In this document: positions 8,063-16,843 of the stretch, one piece after another
Numbering within the stretch: the stretch's first letter is position 1
Layout of the letters: every line of letters starts with the position of its first letter
Source of the DNA: Psychrobacter celer
GTDB lineage: Bacteria > Pseudomonadota > Gammaproteobacteria > Pseudomonadales > Moraxellaceae
Direction of reading: 5' to 3'
Assembly (NCBI RefSeq): GCF_016107555.1
Contig: NZ_JABASU010000002.1
Span: forward strand, 165,083 to 229,082
Length of the DNA stretch: 64,000 nucleotides
Notes under the pieces: generated by a model
Seen by the model: the letters and a program-made list of their open reading frames with translations, nothing else
Databases searched by the model: none
Told to the model about the DNA's origin: nothing
Position numbers and translations under genes: made by a program

Positions 8063-9553
8063 ATGATTAAGCAGTATATGGCCGCGATGGGTGTCAAAGA
8101 AGCGCAATATCAAAATGGTGACTTTGAGGTAACCAGCCCGATTGATGGCTCGGTGATCGGCAGCATAACCTTGGACAGCGTTGATGAGGTCGATACCAAG
8201 ATTGCCAATGCCACAAAAGCTTTCAAAGAGTGGCGCGTGGTGCCTGCGCCAAGACGTGGCGAGCTGGTGCGCCTGCTCGGTGAAGTGCTGCGCGAGCATA
8301 AAGAAGACTTAGGCATGCTGGTGTCATTTGAAGCCGGCAAGATTAAAGAAGAAGGCCTAGGCGAAGTGCAAGAAATGATTGATATTTGCGACTTTGCCGT
8401 TGGGGTGTCGCGTCAGCTTTATGGTTTGACGATTGCGTCAGAGCGCCCAGGCCATCACATGCGTGAGACATGGCATCCGCTCGGGGTGATTGGTGTCATC
8501 TCCGCCTTTAACTTTCCCGTTGCTGTGTGGTCGTGGAATACCGCGCTGGCCATCGTCTGCGGAAATCCGGTGATTTGGAAGCCCTCAGAAAAAACCCCGC
8601 TTGTCGCTTTGGCCTGTCAGGCACTGTTTGAAAAAGCCTTGACCAAATTTGGCGATGCGCCAGAGCATCTATCACAAGTCTTACTCGGCAAGACAGATGT
8701 CGGTAATGCCTTGGTAGAGCACAAAGATGTGGCTTTAGTGAGCGCCACCGGTAGTACGCGTATGGGCCGAGAAGTCGGGCCAAAAGTTGCCAACCGTTTT
8801 GGTAAATGCTTACTTGAGCTTGGTGGTAATAACGCCATGATTTTGGCGCCAAGTGCTGATTTAGACCTTGCGTTACGTGGTATTTTATTCTCAGCCGTTG
8901 GCACGGCAGGGCAGCGTTGTACAACGCTACGCCGCCTATTTGTCCACGAATCTATCAAAGACGATATCTTACCGCGCATCAAGTCTGCTTATGAAACCGT
9001 CAGCATCGGTCATCCACTAGAGGGCAATCTGGTCGGTCCGCTGATCGATGAAGACAGCTTTAATAATATGCAAGCAGCGTTGGAAAAGGCGCGAGAAGCT
9101 GGCGGCACTGTCACGGGCGGCGAGCGCGTCCTTGCAGACAAATATCCTAACGCCTATTACGTGACACCTGCCATTGTCGAGTTTGACGAGCAAAACGATG
9201 TCGCCAAAAGTGAAACGTTTGCGCCGATTCTGTATGTTATGACTTACCAAGACTTTGATGAAGCGATCGAGATGCAAAACGATGTGCCACAAGGTCTATC
9301 GTCATGCGTCTTTACCAATGATTTGCGTGAGGCGGAGACTTTCCTCAGTGACCGCGGTAGTGATTGCGGTATTGCCAATGTCAATATCGGTACCAGTGGC
9401 GCTGAGATCGGCGGGGCGTTTGGCGGTGAAAAAGAAACCGGCGGTGGCCGTGAATCTGGCTCTGATGCGTGGAAAGTCTATATGCGCCGCCAGACCAATA
9501 CCATCAACTACTCAAAAGAGTTGCCACTAGCGCAAGGCATTAGCTTTGGTTGA
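8063..9553 (+). CDS. amaB: L-aminoadipate-semialdehyde / piperideine-6-carboxylate dehydrogenase (ALDH7 type)
   Basis: This is an NAD(P)-dependent aldehyde dehydrogenase of 496 residues that most likely oxidises 2-aminoadipate 6-semialdehyde (the open form of piperideine-6-carboxylate) to 2-aminoadipate. Family marks are GVIGVISAFNFPVAVWSWN (substrate/cofactor channel), NPVIWKPSEKTP, the general-base Glu252 in LELGGNN and the catalytic Cys286 in GTAGQRCTTLRR. The QRCTTLRR form and the IGGAFGGEKETGGGRESGSD tail are typical of the ALDH7/antiquitin-AmaB branch rather than other ALDHs. A GGGATGG sequence lies before the ATG. It follows hglS and precedes a transporter and a pipecolate-oxidase-like gene, consistent with one lysine pathway unit. 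Confidence 0.88.
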   Translation: MIKQYMAAMGVKEAQYQNGDFEVTSPIDGSVIGSITLDSVDEVDTKIANATKAFKEWRVVPAPRRGELVRLLGEVLREHKEDLGMLVSFEAGKIKEEGLGEVQEMIDICDFAVGVSRQLYGLTIASERPGHHMRETWHPLGVIGVISAFNFPVAVWSWNTALAIVCGNPVIWKPSEKTPLVALACQALFEKALTKFGDAPEHLSQVLLGKTDVGNALVEHKDVALVSATGSTRMGREVGPKVANRFGKCLLELGGNNAMILAPSADLDLALRGILFSAVGTAGQRCTTLRRLFVHESIKDDILPRIKSAYETVSIGHPLEGNLVGPLIDEDSFNNMQAALEKAREAGGTVTGGERVLADKYPNAYYVTPAIVEFDEQNDVAKSETFAPILYVMTYQDFDEAIEMQNDVPQGLSSCVFTNDLREAETFLSDRGSDCGIANVNIGTSGAEIGGAFGGEKETGGGRESGSDAWKVYMRRQTNTINYSKELPLAQGISFG

Positions 9554-9602
9554 TAAAAAGGTGAGTACAAATTTTTGTTGATTTGATTTATTTATCTACA
9601 AA

Positions 9603-9633
9603 CTGCCAATCCTCATTTATAGAGGCTTGGCAG
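9603..9633. other. Hairpin between amaB and the NhaC-family gene
   Basis: CTGCCAA/TTGGCAG (9603-9609, 9627-9633) encloses CCTC/GAGG, giving an 11-bp stem with one mismatch and a 7-base loop. A purine/A-rich stretch follows, not a T-run. It may be an attenuator or mRNA-stability element within the operon, or a weak terminator. Confidence 0.5.
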
Positions 9634-9704
9634 GCCAAAAATAATAAGCAATCAAGGATTGGTTGCCACTCCCATCGACGACTACTAAGGAAGGTAGAAC
9701 TATC

Positions 9705-11165
9705 ATGATCGATGATAAATCGCACGACCCCGATGTAGATGGCTATGGCCCATCTTCTAGCTTTTTACTGGATATTGCCCCTCTGTTACTGACTGCTATC
9801 ATTCTGATGATACAGTTCTTTGTATTTAAAGATTTTACCCCTCACATTCCTCTTGCTTGCGGCATATTAATCACCGGCTTATTTATGAAGCTGCGTGGCC
9901 GTCATTGGCAAGGTATGGAAGAGCGTTTTTTAAAGGTCATCAAAATTGGTTTACCTGCGATGATTATCTTGATGGGTGTGGGCATGCTCATTGGTGCATG
10001 GATTATCGCCGGCACCGTGCCGACCATTTTGTATTACGGCTTTAGTATCTTTTCCCCTTCCTCGTTTTTATTTTCTGTTTGTATCATTTGCGCCATTATC
10101 TCTGTCGCTACGGGCACCTCGTGGGGGACTGTGGGTACCGTGGGTCTTGCGATGATGGGTATCGGTTTGGGGCTTGGTATCCCAGCATACCTAACGGGCG
10201 GTGCGATCGTCTCGGGGGCTTTTTTTGGTGACAAAATGTCGCCGCTATCAGACACCACTAACTTAACGCCTGCTGCTGCTGGCGTCGATCTTTGGGATCA
10301 CATCAAGGGTATGTTGCCGACGACCGTTCCCGCCATGATTACCGCTTTGGCTATCTATGCGTGGATAGGCATGGGGTATGGTGATGACAGTATTGACCTG
10401 TCGTCTATCCGCGCGCTACAAGACAACCTAGCGGCCAATTACAATTTAAGCATCGTCACTTTGCTACCGGCAGTGGTGGTCATTGTCGCCGCTGTGATGA
10501 AAATGCCAGCGATACCGACGGTGTTAAGCGGGGTGCTGGTAGGCTCTGTGATTGCTGTGTTTATGCAGGGCGTGGCGGTGAGTGAGGTGTTTGATGTGTT
10601 ACAAAACGGATTTGTCAGTGAGACGGGCTTTGAGGTAGTGGATCAGCTGCTGTCAAAAGGTGGTGTCATGTCGATGACGTGGGTCATCAGTTTGACCATT
10701 TTTGCCTTGGGTTTTATCGGTGCGCTTGAGCACTACGGCACGCTTAGGGCCATCATGGCAAAGATTAATAACTTTGTGAAATCGCGTCTGGGTCTGGTGT
10801 TTACCACGTACGGCAGTGTGCTCAGTGTCGGGACACTCATCGGTGATGTTTATACCACTTGTGTTTTGCCAGGCCGTTTGTTGCAAGACAAATATAAAGA
10901 GAGGGGCTATAAACGTACGACGTTGACGCGCTCTATCGAAGACGCGGGGACACTTTTGTCGCCCCTTATCCCATGGAACATGGGTGGTAGCTTTGTGGCA
11001 GCGACACTCGGTATCGCCACCTTGACCTATGCGCCTTTTGCCTTTGCCTGCTGGTTGTCGCCTTTATTTGGCCTGCTTTGGGCGTTCCTTGATAAGTTCA
11101 TACCGCGTGAAAAGCCTGCAATAGCAAAGCTCGATACCAATACTTCACTAAGTGAAGTATGCTAA
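9705..11165 (+). CDS. NhaC-family Na+/H+ antiporter-like transporter
   Basis: This is an inner-membrane transporter of about 486 residues with 11-13 hydrophobic helices. NhaC-family features are ATGTSWGTVGTVGLAMMGIG near residue 140, GAFFGDKMSPLSDTTNL near residue 175 (acidic and Ser/Thr ion-site region) and a second half with DVYTTCVLPGRL and LSPLIPWNMGG. The start is the ATG at 9705, preceded by AAGGAAGG; a TTG at 9663 extends the frame without a site. NhaC members do not only exchange Na+ and H+; some carry amino or organic acids, and relatives under lysine riboswitches have been proposed as lysine transporters. Its place between lysine/pipecolate enzymes suggests it imports lysine or pipecolate; that is inference. 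Confidence 0.85.
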   Translation: MIDDKSHDPDVDGYGPSSSFLLDIAPLLLTAIILMIQFFVFKDFTPHIPLACGILITGLFMKLRGRHWQGMEERFLKVIKIGLPAMIILMGVGMLIGAWIIAGTVPTILYYGFSIFSPSSFLFSVCIICAIISVATGTSWGTVGTVGLAMMGIGLGLGIPAYLTGGAIVSGAFFGDKMSPLSDTTNLTPAAAGVDLWDHIKGMLPTTVPAMITALAIYAWIGMGYGDDSIDLSSIRALQDNLAANYNLSIVTLLPAVVVIVAAVMKMPAIPTVLSGVLVGSVIAVFMQGVAVSEVFDVLQNGFVSETGFEVVDQLLSKGGVMSMTWVISLTIFALGFIGALEHYGTLRAIMAKINNFVKSRLGLVFTTYGSVLSVGTLIGDVYTTCVLPGRLLQDKYKERGYKRTTLTRSIEDAGTLLSPLIPWNMGGSFVAATLGIATLTYAPFAFACWLSPLFGLLWAFLDKFIPREKPAIAKLDTNTSLSEVC

Positions 11166-11177
11166 AGGGAGTCTGAT

Positions 11178-12464
11178 ATGTTGCAAGAGCAATGTTTGTG
11201 GAACATGACGGCGCCTAATATTGACGCATATAGTCAAATGAGTAGCGATACACAAGCGGCGGTGTGCATCATTGGCGGCGGCTATACTGGACTGTCTGCA
11301 GCAATTCATCTGGCTGAAAAGGGCGTCAAGGTTGTCTTACTTGAGAGTCAAAGTGTCGGTAGTGGCGGCTCAGGGAAAAGCGTGGGTCTGGTCAATGCTG
11401 GTACGTGGGCGCGCCCTGATGATTTGGGCATTAGCCTAGGCGAGGCAGATGGTGAGCGCTTGACCGAAGCGCTTGGTCAAGCGCCGCGTTTGGTGTTTGA
11501 CTTAATCAAACGCTATGATATCGACGCGCAAGCGACCCAAGCAGGCAATATTCATATGGCGCACAATGCCAAAGGTGAGATCGATGTCGATATAAGATAC
11601 GAGCAGCTCAGTCGCCGCGGCGCTAATGTGGAGGTATTGACAGGCAGTAAGTGCCACGAGTACTGCGGTACCACCAGTATCAATAAAGCCTTATTAGACT
11701 ACCGTGCGGGTACTATCAATCCACTGGCTTATGTCCGAGGACTTGCCAAAGTCGCTGCAAATCTTGACGTGACGATCTATGAGCACTCTGCTGTTGAAGC
11801 ACTAGAAAAAGTAGGCGGTCATTGGTACGCCAGAACGGCCAAAGCATGTGTCAAATCTGAGCGTGTGATTATCGCAACCAACGCTTATACCGAAGGCGAA
11901 TGGACAGATATCGCCAAGACTTTTTATCTGGTTTATTACTATCAGATTGCATCCGAACCGCTGAGTGGTGCAGCGGCAGAGCGCATATTGCCCTACAAAA
12001 CAGGTGCCTGGGACACACGTCTGGCGCTATCTAGCTTTCGCCGTGATAATGACAATCGCTTATTATTGGGCACGGTTGGTGGGACGCAGATGAAACCAAA
12101 ATCCTTTTATCAGTCATGGGCCAATGCGGTGCAAAAAAGCTACTATCCAGATTTGCCCGCGTTTGACTGGCAGTATGAATGGTGCGGTAGCTTTGGCTTT
12201 ACCCAAGATCATATCTTTCGCGTGATGGAGCCAGACGAAGGCTTGCTGACGGCGACGGCTTATAATGGTCGAGGCATTACCACTGGCACGCTTATGGGTA
12301 AATGCTTTGCAGACTATATCGTGACCGGCAAAAGAGACAGCATTCCGCTACCTTTCAAGACTTTAGAGGAAGCAAAGCTTGCTTTTGGCGGTATCAAGTC
12401 TGGGTTTACAGAGCTTGGCCTCACACTGTATCACGCTGGTCAATGTCTCAAGATCATTAGATAG
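11178..12464 (+). CDS. amaA: FAD-dependent amine oxidase, L-pipecolate oxidase type
   Basis: This is a 428-residue flavoenzyme of the DAO/glycine-oxidase fold. The dinucleotide motif IIGGGYTGLSAA begins at residue 31, followed by the acidic ribose-binding residue in VVLLESQ and the SGKSVGLVNAGTW segment. A later RVIIATNAYTEGEW block and the C-terminal TATAYNGRGITTGTLMGK (second FAD-contact motif) match AmaA/PuuB-like enzymes. AAAGGGAG lies 9 bases before the ATG, and only 12 bases separate it from the transporter, so the two are co-transcribed. In a cluster with amaB and hglS, the expected reaction is L-pipecolate to piperideine-6-carboxylate. An oxidase for another secondary amine is the alternative. 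Confidence 0.75.
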   Translation: MLQEQCLWNMTAPNIDAYSQMSSDTQAAVCIIGGGYTGLSAAIHLAEKGVKVVLLESQSVGSGGSGKSVGLVNAGTWARPDDLGISLGEADGERLTEALGQAPRLVFDLIKRYDIDAQATQAGNIHMAHNAKGEIDVDIRYEQLSRRGANVEVLTGSKCHEYCGTTSINKALLDYRAGTINPLAYVRGLAKVAANLDVTIYEHSAVEALEKVGGHWYARTAKACVKSERVIIATNAYTEGEWTDIAKTFYLVYYYQIASEPLSGAAAERILPYKTGAWDTRLALSSFRRDNDNRLLLGTVGGTQMKPKSFYQSWANAVQKSYYPDLPAFDWQYEWCGSFGFTQDHIFRVMEPDEGLLTATAYNGRGITTGTLMGKCFADYIVTGKRDSIPLPFKTLEEAKLAFGGIKSGFTELGLTLYHAGQCLKIIR

Positions 12465-12613
12465 TTTGGTTATTTGCATAGTGAGGTTATTGACTTAGTT
12501 AAAATGATAAACCGTGATAAAAGCTCTAAAAATGGCGGGTTGCTTATTAGGTTTTTTAATGTCACATTTAAGGATTGTTCATAATGAAATAACAAAACAG
12601 ATTAAGGATAATT

Positions 12614-13642
12614 ATGCAGATTTTAGACATTCATACCGTAAAAAAACAGCTAACCATGCCAATGGCCATCAGTGCTATCGAGGAGCTGCTGAAGAGACAA
12701 GGCGAGCATCCGAGCTGGACTAAAACACCTGAGCGCCTAGTCATTCCTACTTTTCAGGAGAGTGATGCACACACCTCAGGCTCGCATTTGTCGATGCCGT
12801 CAGTGGTTTTTGATGGTGAAAACGAGTATGCAGTCGTCAAGCTGGTCACCATCTGTCCCGACAATCCTCAGCGCGATAAACCAACCACCATGGCCGCCAT
12901 CACTGTCTCAAATAATGAGACAGGCGATATGCTGGCTTTTTTGGACGGAATATATATCACCCAAGTGCGTACCGCCGCGCTGTCGGGGATAGCGACTAAG
13001 TATCTGGCGAATCCACACAGTCGAGTGGTAGCAGTGGTCGGTACAGGTGGGATGGCATATGAGCAGCTAAATGCTATTCTCACAGTACGTCCAGATATCA
13101 CGCACGTAAAACTATGGAATAGAACGGCGCAGACGGCGCATCAGTTTCGAGACAGGTTTATACAAGAGTATCCACAATGGCAAGTTGATGTTCAGGTTTG
13201 TGAGCATATTGAAGAGGCAATCAGAGACGCAGATATTATCAATCTGGCCACACGCTCGACGGCAGGACTGTTTGAGGCGGCGCAGATAAAGGCAAATGCT
13301 CACATCAATGCGGTGGGCGCTTATCAGGCCACGATGAAGGAAGTCAGTAACTCAGTGATAGAGGCCTGCGACTCCGTGATCATTGACGATGCTGAAGGCG
13401 GCTTACATGAAGCAGGGGACTTGATACAAGCGCATGAGGACAGTGATAGTGCTTGGACATGGGATAGGCTCACTGGCACATTAGGGGACTTGATCAATAA
13501 AAAAATCAGCCTCGATGTGAAGGAGGATAAAGGTATGACGCTGTTTAAATCAGTGGGCGCAGCCAGCTTTGATGCAGCCGTCGCTTTACAGGTAGCAAAA
13601 AAAGCCAAAGCAAAAAACTTGGGTCAATGTGTCGCGCTATAA
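12614..13642 (+). CDS. Ornithine cyclodeaminase / mu-crystallin family protein
   Basis: This is a 342-residue NAD(P)-binding enzyme. The N-terminal half has the family dimer/substrate domain with LVIPTFQ, HLSMPSVVF and YAVVKLVTICPDNP; the Rossmann part begins at VVAVVGTGGMAYEQL near residue 145, followed by VKLWNRTAQTA. VSNSVIEACDSVIIDDAEGGLHEAGDL is typical of the family. Members deaminate ornithine to proline, cyclise lysine to pipecolate, or reduce ketimines such as piperideine-2-carboxylate to pipecolate. Placed after a pipecolate oxidase gene, a ketimine reductase or lysine cyclodeaminase making L-pipecolate is the best guess. An AAGGATAATT site precedes the ATG; the 149-base gap before it holds no terminator. 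Confidence 0.8.
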   Translation: MQILDIHTVKKQLTMPMAISAIEELLKRQGEHPSWTKTPERLVIPTFQESDAHTSGSHLSMPSVVFDGENEYAVVKLVTICPDNPQRDKPTTMAAITVSNNETGDMLAFLDGIYITQVRTAALSGIATKYLANPHSRVVAVVGTGGMAYEQLNAILTVRPDITHVKLWNRTAQTAHQFRDRFIQEYPQWQVDVQVCEHIEEAIRDADIINLATRSTAGLFEAAQIKANAHINAVGAYQATMKEVSNSVIEACDSVIIDDAEGGLHEAGDLIQAHEDSDSAWTWDRLTGTLGDLINKKISLDVKEDKGMTLFKSVGAASFDAAVALQVAKKAKAKNLGQCVAL

Positions 13643-13736
13643 GGGCTGAGTATTTATCCTTATAGAGTCAATCCAACGTAACACTGACCCACCTTATGTC
13701 ATGTCCGTAGCTTAAAATAGGGGCTGTCCTAGATAA

Positions 13737-13893
13737 CTAGTTCAAACCCTGTTTAACCCATTGTTTTAATTGTAGTAATTGCGACTTTGGGTCACTGTGA
13801 TTAAAACGCCACTCACATTCCTTTAAATAGAGGTGAAAATGCTCTTTTGGAACCCCGTTAAACTTGCGTAGATGCCGTTTAGCTTGGGCTCCC
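13737..13893 (-). pseudogene. IS1595-family transposase, C-terminal remnant
   Basis: Read on the minus strand, this stretch encodes about 50 residues in one open frame ending at a TAG (13737-13739): AKRHLRKFNGVPKEHFHLY, then LKECEWRFNH and a KQWVKQGLN end. This is the end of ISXO2-like (IS1595) transposases. The rest of the element is gone: the frame stops matching at about 13893, a few bases from the stop of the next gene. It marks the left junction of the 13.9-21.7 kb block. Confidence 0.75.
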
Positions 13894-13898
13894 TTATT

Positions 13899-14897
13899 TT
13901 AGAAGTTTTCTAGTACAATTTTGCCTTTTGACTTGCCTGATTCAAGCAACTTATGCGCCTTCTCCAAGTTTGCAGCGTTAATTTTGCCTAGATTTTGGTT
14001 GAGGGTACTTCTAATTTTTTGCTGGTCAACTAATTGGGCAACCTGTTGCAGCAATTCACCCTGCTTTTCAATATCATCGGTTTTATACATTGAACGGGTG
14101 AACATCAACTCCCAATGGATAGAAATAGATTTAGTCTTAAACGGCATAATATCAAATGTTTGGGGATCATCGATCAATCCAAGCTTGCCTTGTGGTGCAA
14201 TCAGAGAAACTATTTGCTCGATATAGGTGTCTGTATGATTGGTAGAGAAGACGTATTTTGGTTTTGCAATGCCTAGTGTCTCGATTTGTGCATTTAAATC
14301 TTTGCTATGATCAATGACATGGTCGGCACCAAGTGATTCCACCCAAGATTTCGTTTCTTCACGTGAAGCTGTTGCTATAACGGTCAGATTTGTTTTTGCT
14401 TTTAGGAGTTGGATAGCGATTGATCCTACACCACCTGCACCACCAATAATTAAAATACTACCAACTTCTGTTTCTGAAATTTGAAGCCGATCAAACAGCA
14501 TTTCCCATGCCGTTATTGCAGTTAATGGCAATGCTGCTGCTTCTGCATTAGATACTGTAGTTGGTTTAAGACTGATAATTCGTTCATCGACTGCTTGATA
14601 CTCAGCATTACTACCATCTCGGGTTAAATCGCCAGCATACCAAACAGCGTCTCCTACTTTAAACGAGGTAACTTTTGAGCCAACTTCAATAATTTCCCCA
14701 ACGGCATCCCAACCTAAAATACGATTGTTTGCTTCAGACGAATTTTTTCTCACTTTGGTATCAACTGGATTCACAGAGATTGTCTGAACTTTTACCAGTA
14801 CATCACGCTCCTTAAGCGTAGGCTTTGCTTTTTCAATATCTACCAATGAATTTTTAAAATCATCATGGTTATGGATAACATACGATACGGCTTTCAT
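13899..14897 (-). CDS. Zinc-type alcohol dehydrogenase / quinone oxidoreductase-like protein
   Basis: This is a 332-residue medium-chain dehydrogenase/reductase. The GroES-like N-terminal half shows VSVNPVDTKVRKN and ILGWDAVGEIIEVG; the NADPH-binding half has IIGGAGGVGSIAIQLLKA (GGAGGVGS nucleotide motif) and ADHVIDHSK. The catalytic-zinc Cys/His set of true alcohol dehydrogenases is absent, so it belongs to the zinc-free quinone-reductase-like group (ZADH/YhdH-like), acting on enals, quinones or similar electrophiles with NADPH. A terminator (14930-14956) separates it from the short-chain dehydrogenase upstream, so it probably has its own promoter in the short gap. Its 3' end abuts an IS1595 remnant. 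Codon use is more AT-rich than the lysine cluster, as in the rest of this block. Confidence 0.85.
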   Translation of the reverse strand: MKAVSYVIHNHDDFKNSLVDIEKAKPTLKERDVLVKVQTISVNPVDTKVRKNSSEANNRILGWDAVGEIIEVGSKVTSFKVGDAVWYAGDLTRDGSNAEYQAVDERIISLKPTTVSNAEAAALPLTAITAWEMLFDRLQISETEVGSILIIGGAGGVGSIAIQLLKAKTNLTVIATASREETKSWVESLGADHVIDHSKDLNAQIETLGIAKPKYVFSTNHTDTYIEQIVSLIAPQGKLGLIDDPQTFDIMPFKTKSISIHWELMFTRSMYKTDDIEKQGELLQQVAQLVDQQKIRSTLNQNLGKINAANLEKAHKLLESGKSKGKIVLENF

Positions 14898-14929
14898 AGA
14901 TTTGTCCTCAACTTTAAAAAAATAGAGTA

Positions 14930-14956
14930 AAAATGGGAGCGAAGTGCTCCCATTTT
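14930..14956 (-). terminator. Strong hairpin terminator after the short-chain dehydrogenase gene
   Basis: AAAATGGGAGC and GCTCCCATTTT form a perfect 11-bp stem with a 5-base loop. Read on the minus strand, the T-rich 3' arm continues into further T, and it lies 14 bases past the stop of the gene at 14971. Confidence 0.88.
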
Positions 14957-14970
14957 ATGTTATTCAATCA

Positions 14971-15711
14971 TTAAAACTCTTGGCTCGTTGGGCGCAAAAC
15001 AATTTCATTAATATCTACATCCGCAGGCTGTTCAATTGCATAAGCAATTGCTCGAGCGACTGAGTCAGCTGGTATGGCTTGTTTGTAGAAATCAGTAACA
15101 AACTCTGAACTTTCTTTATGAGAAGAACCGAATTTTAGTTCTGACTCAATTGCACCAGGCTCAATAGTAGTCGTTCTAATTGTTTCCCCAACTTCATGAC
15201 GAAGGCCTTCAGAGATGGCTCTTACAGCAAACTTAGTACCGCTATAAACCGTACCTCCTGGACTAAATACTTTTACCCCTGCAACAGATGAGAGATTAAT
15301 AAAGTGTCCAAAGTTTTGTTTTTGGAAAACAGGTAGGGTAGCTGCTATTCCATAAAGAACACCTTTAATATTAATGTCGATCATACGATCCCATTCATCA
15401 ACTTTTAGCTCACTTAATGGTGCAATAGACATTAATCCAGCATTGTTTACCAAGACATCGATTTGACCAAATGCGCTTAATGCCTTTTCAATAAGTGCTT
15501 GCACTTCATGTGGTTTGGTTACATCCACACCAATAAATTCAGCTTGACCACCTTCAGCACGAATGTCGTGAACAATAGCCTCTAATTTTTCAGTACGTCT
15601 AGCACCAATGACAACCTTTGCACCTTTTTTAGCAAGTAAGCGAGCAGTAGCTTCACCTAAACCACTACTTGCACCAGTGATAACAACAACTTTATTTTCT
15701 ATATTATTCAT
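14971..15711 (-). CDS. Short-chain dehydrogenase/reductase (SDR)
   Basis: This is a classical SDR of 246 residues. It shows the cofactor motif TGASSGLG at residues 12-19, the NNAG motif at 89-92 and the catalytic Ser142, Tyr156 and Lys160 (NLSS, then YSGTK). ARR after the second strand hints at NADP(H). The ATG at 15711 has GAAGG 8 bases upstream and is preferred over an upstream ATG at 15738 that adds nine residues with no site. It is divergent from the LysR gene at 15846, the usual layout for a regulator and its target, and ends in a strong terminator. The substrate is unknown; close family members reduce small ketones or aldehydes. Confidence 0.88.
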   Translation of the reverse strand: MNNIENKVVVITGASSGLGEATARLLAKKGAKVVIGARRTEKLEAIVHDIRAEGGQAEFIGVDVTKPHEVQALIEKALSAFGQIDVLVNNAGLMSIAPLSELKVDEWDRMIDINIKGVLYGIAATLPVFQKQNFGHFINLSSVAGVKVFSPGGTVYSGTKFAVRAISEGLRHEVGETIRTTTIEPGAIESELKFGSSHKESSEFVTDFYKQAIPADSVARAIAYAIEQPADVDINEIVLRPTSQEF

Positions 15712-15781
15712 ACAAGTAACCTTCAACCTATTTGTCAATCATATTGGAGTGTTAAGTATTACAGCCTTGTTAGGTATAATA

Positions 15782-15821
15782 AATGAATAATATTATCTTT
15801 CAGAATTCCTATTTGCGGAAT
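15782..15821. promoter_or_regulatory. Divergent regulatory region with AATGAATAAT motif and ATTCC/GGAAT repeat
   Basis: AATGAATAAT (15782-15791) and a perfect interrupted repeat, ATTCC-N7-GGAAT (15805-15821), lie between the SDR and the LysR gene. The 10-base motif recurs at 18941-18950 in front of the oxidoreductase pair. LysR proteins usually bind such interrupted dyads in divergent promoters, so this is a likely binding site for the neighbouring LysR protein. Confidence 0.5.
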
Positions 15822-15845
15822 AATTAGTATAACACAGGATTGGAC

Positions 15846-16745
15846 ATGCAGAACAAATTGGAAATGATGCGTATCTTTTGTGTCGCAGCAGAGTCTCGAA
15901 ATTTTAAAGAGGCAGCAACTCAGCTGGGTATTTCCCCACAGGTAGTGACACGGGCAATAAAAGAGCTAGAAGAGCAGCGCGGAGAGATTCTGTTTTACAG
16001 GAGTACTCGACAAATTAAAATTACCGCTGATGGTGAGCGTCTGGCAAAGCAAGCACGTCTTGCGGTGGAATCGATCGATGCTTTGCTTGTAAAAGACACC
16101 AAGGAAAAACGAGATGAAATGCGTGGGACTGTCCGTCTTACTGTGTCGTCTGTGTTAGGGCGTAAAGTGGTAGTACCTGCACTAGCAGAATTTGCCACAC
16201 GTTATCCAGATATTGTCGTGGATTGTGTGCTAACAGATTCACACTCGGATGTGATCGATGAGCGGATAGATATCGGGATCAGATTTGGATTTTTGCCGGA
16301 CAATCGATATGTGGCAAGGGAATTGGCTAAAGTGAAATTTTATTCTGTGGGTACGCCAGAGTTAATTGATAAGGTTGGAATGCCCAAAAAAATTATTGAC
16401 CTTGATAAATACCCTCTAACCGCACTATTCGATCATAAAACAGGGCGTTACTGGCCATGGACATTCACCGAAAGTCGAAGCTTTACGCCATCAAAGCCTC
16501 GTTTTATTACAGATGATCTAGAAGCTGAATTTCAAGCTATTCTCGCTGGAGTTGGATTCGGACACATGCCTGGATTTCTAGTTTTGCCGTGGCTTAGGAG
16601 TGGTAAGCTCATTCATATACTTCATGAGGAAGCCTCTCCCGTTTGGCGCCTGTATTTATATCGTCCACAGCGGGGCCCGACACCTTTGCGAATCCGAGCA
16701 TTGTTTGATTATTTAGTGGAAGTGCTGGGCCGTATAGAAACCTGA
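15846..16745 (+). CDS. LysR-family regulator
   Basis: This is a regulator of about 299 residues. The N-terminal helix-turn-helix is clear (KLEMMRIFCVAAESRNFKEA, LGISPQVVTRAIKELEE, then LFYRSTRQIKITADGERL). The effector domain has the CrgA/AaeR-like pattern: VRLTVSSVLGRKVVVPAL, DERIDIGIRFGFLPDN and an AGVGFGHMPGFL segment. AGGA lies 6 bases before the ATG at 15846; a TTG two codons earlier is also open. It is divergent from the SDR and ends at a hairpin. It probably controls the SDR and perhaps the oxidoreductase pair further on, whose promoter shares a 10-base motif. Confidence 0.87.
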   Translation: MQNKLEMMRIFCVAAESRNFKEAATQLGISPQVVTRAIKELEEQRGEILFYRSTRQIKITADGERLAKQARLAVESIDALLVKDTKEKRDEMRGTVRLTVSSVLGRKVVVPALAEFATRYPDIVVDCVLTDSHSDVIDERIDIGIRFGFLPDNRYVARELAKVKFYSVGTPELIDKVGMPKKIIDLDKYPLTALFDHKTGRYWPWTFTESRSFTPSKPRFITDDLEAEFQAILAGVGFGHMPGFLVLPWLRSGKLIHILHEEASPVWRLYLYRPQRGPTPLRIRALFDYLVEVLGRIET

Positions 16746-16762
16746 ATCAGATGGAACTAGGC

Positions 16763-16816
16763 CGTGTCCCCATTTAGTCATAAACGCTTGAATTAGGGAC
16801 ACGCCTAACCTTTTTT
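16763..16816 (+). terminator. Hairpin and T-run after the LysR gene
   Basis: CGTGTCCC (16763-16770) pairs with GGGACACG (16796-16803) over a 25-base loop, and TTTTTT follows at 16811. It lies between convergent genes. The long loop and GTGTCCC ends also resemble a minimal remnant of insertion-sequence ends, so its origin may be mobile. Confidence 0.55.
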
Positions 16817-16843
16817 CTAGAAAGTAGAAATCAGATAAGACCA

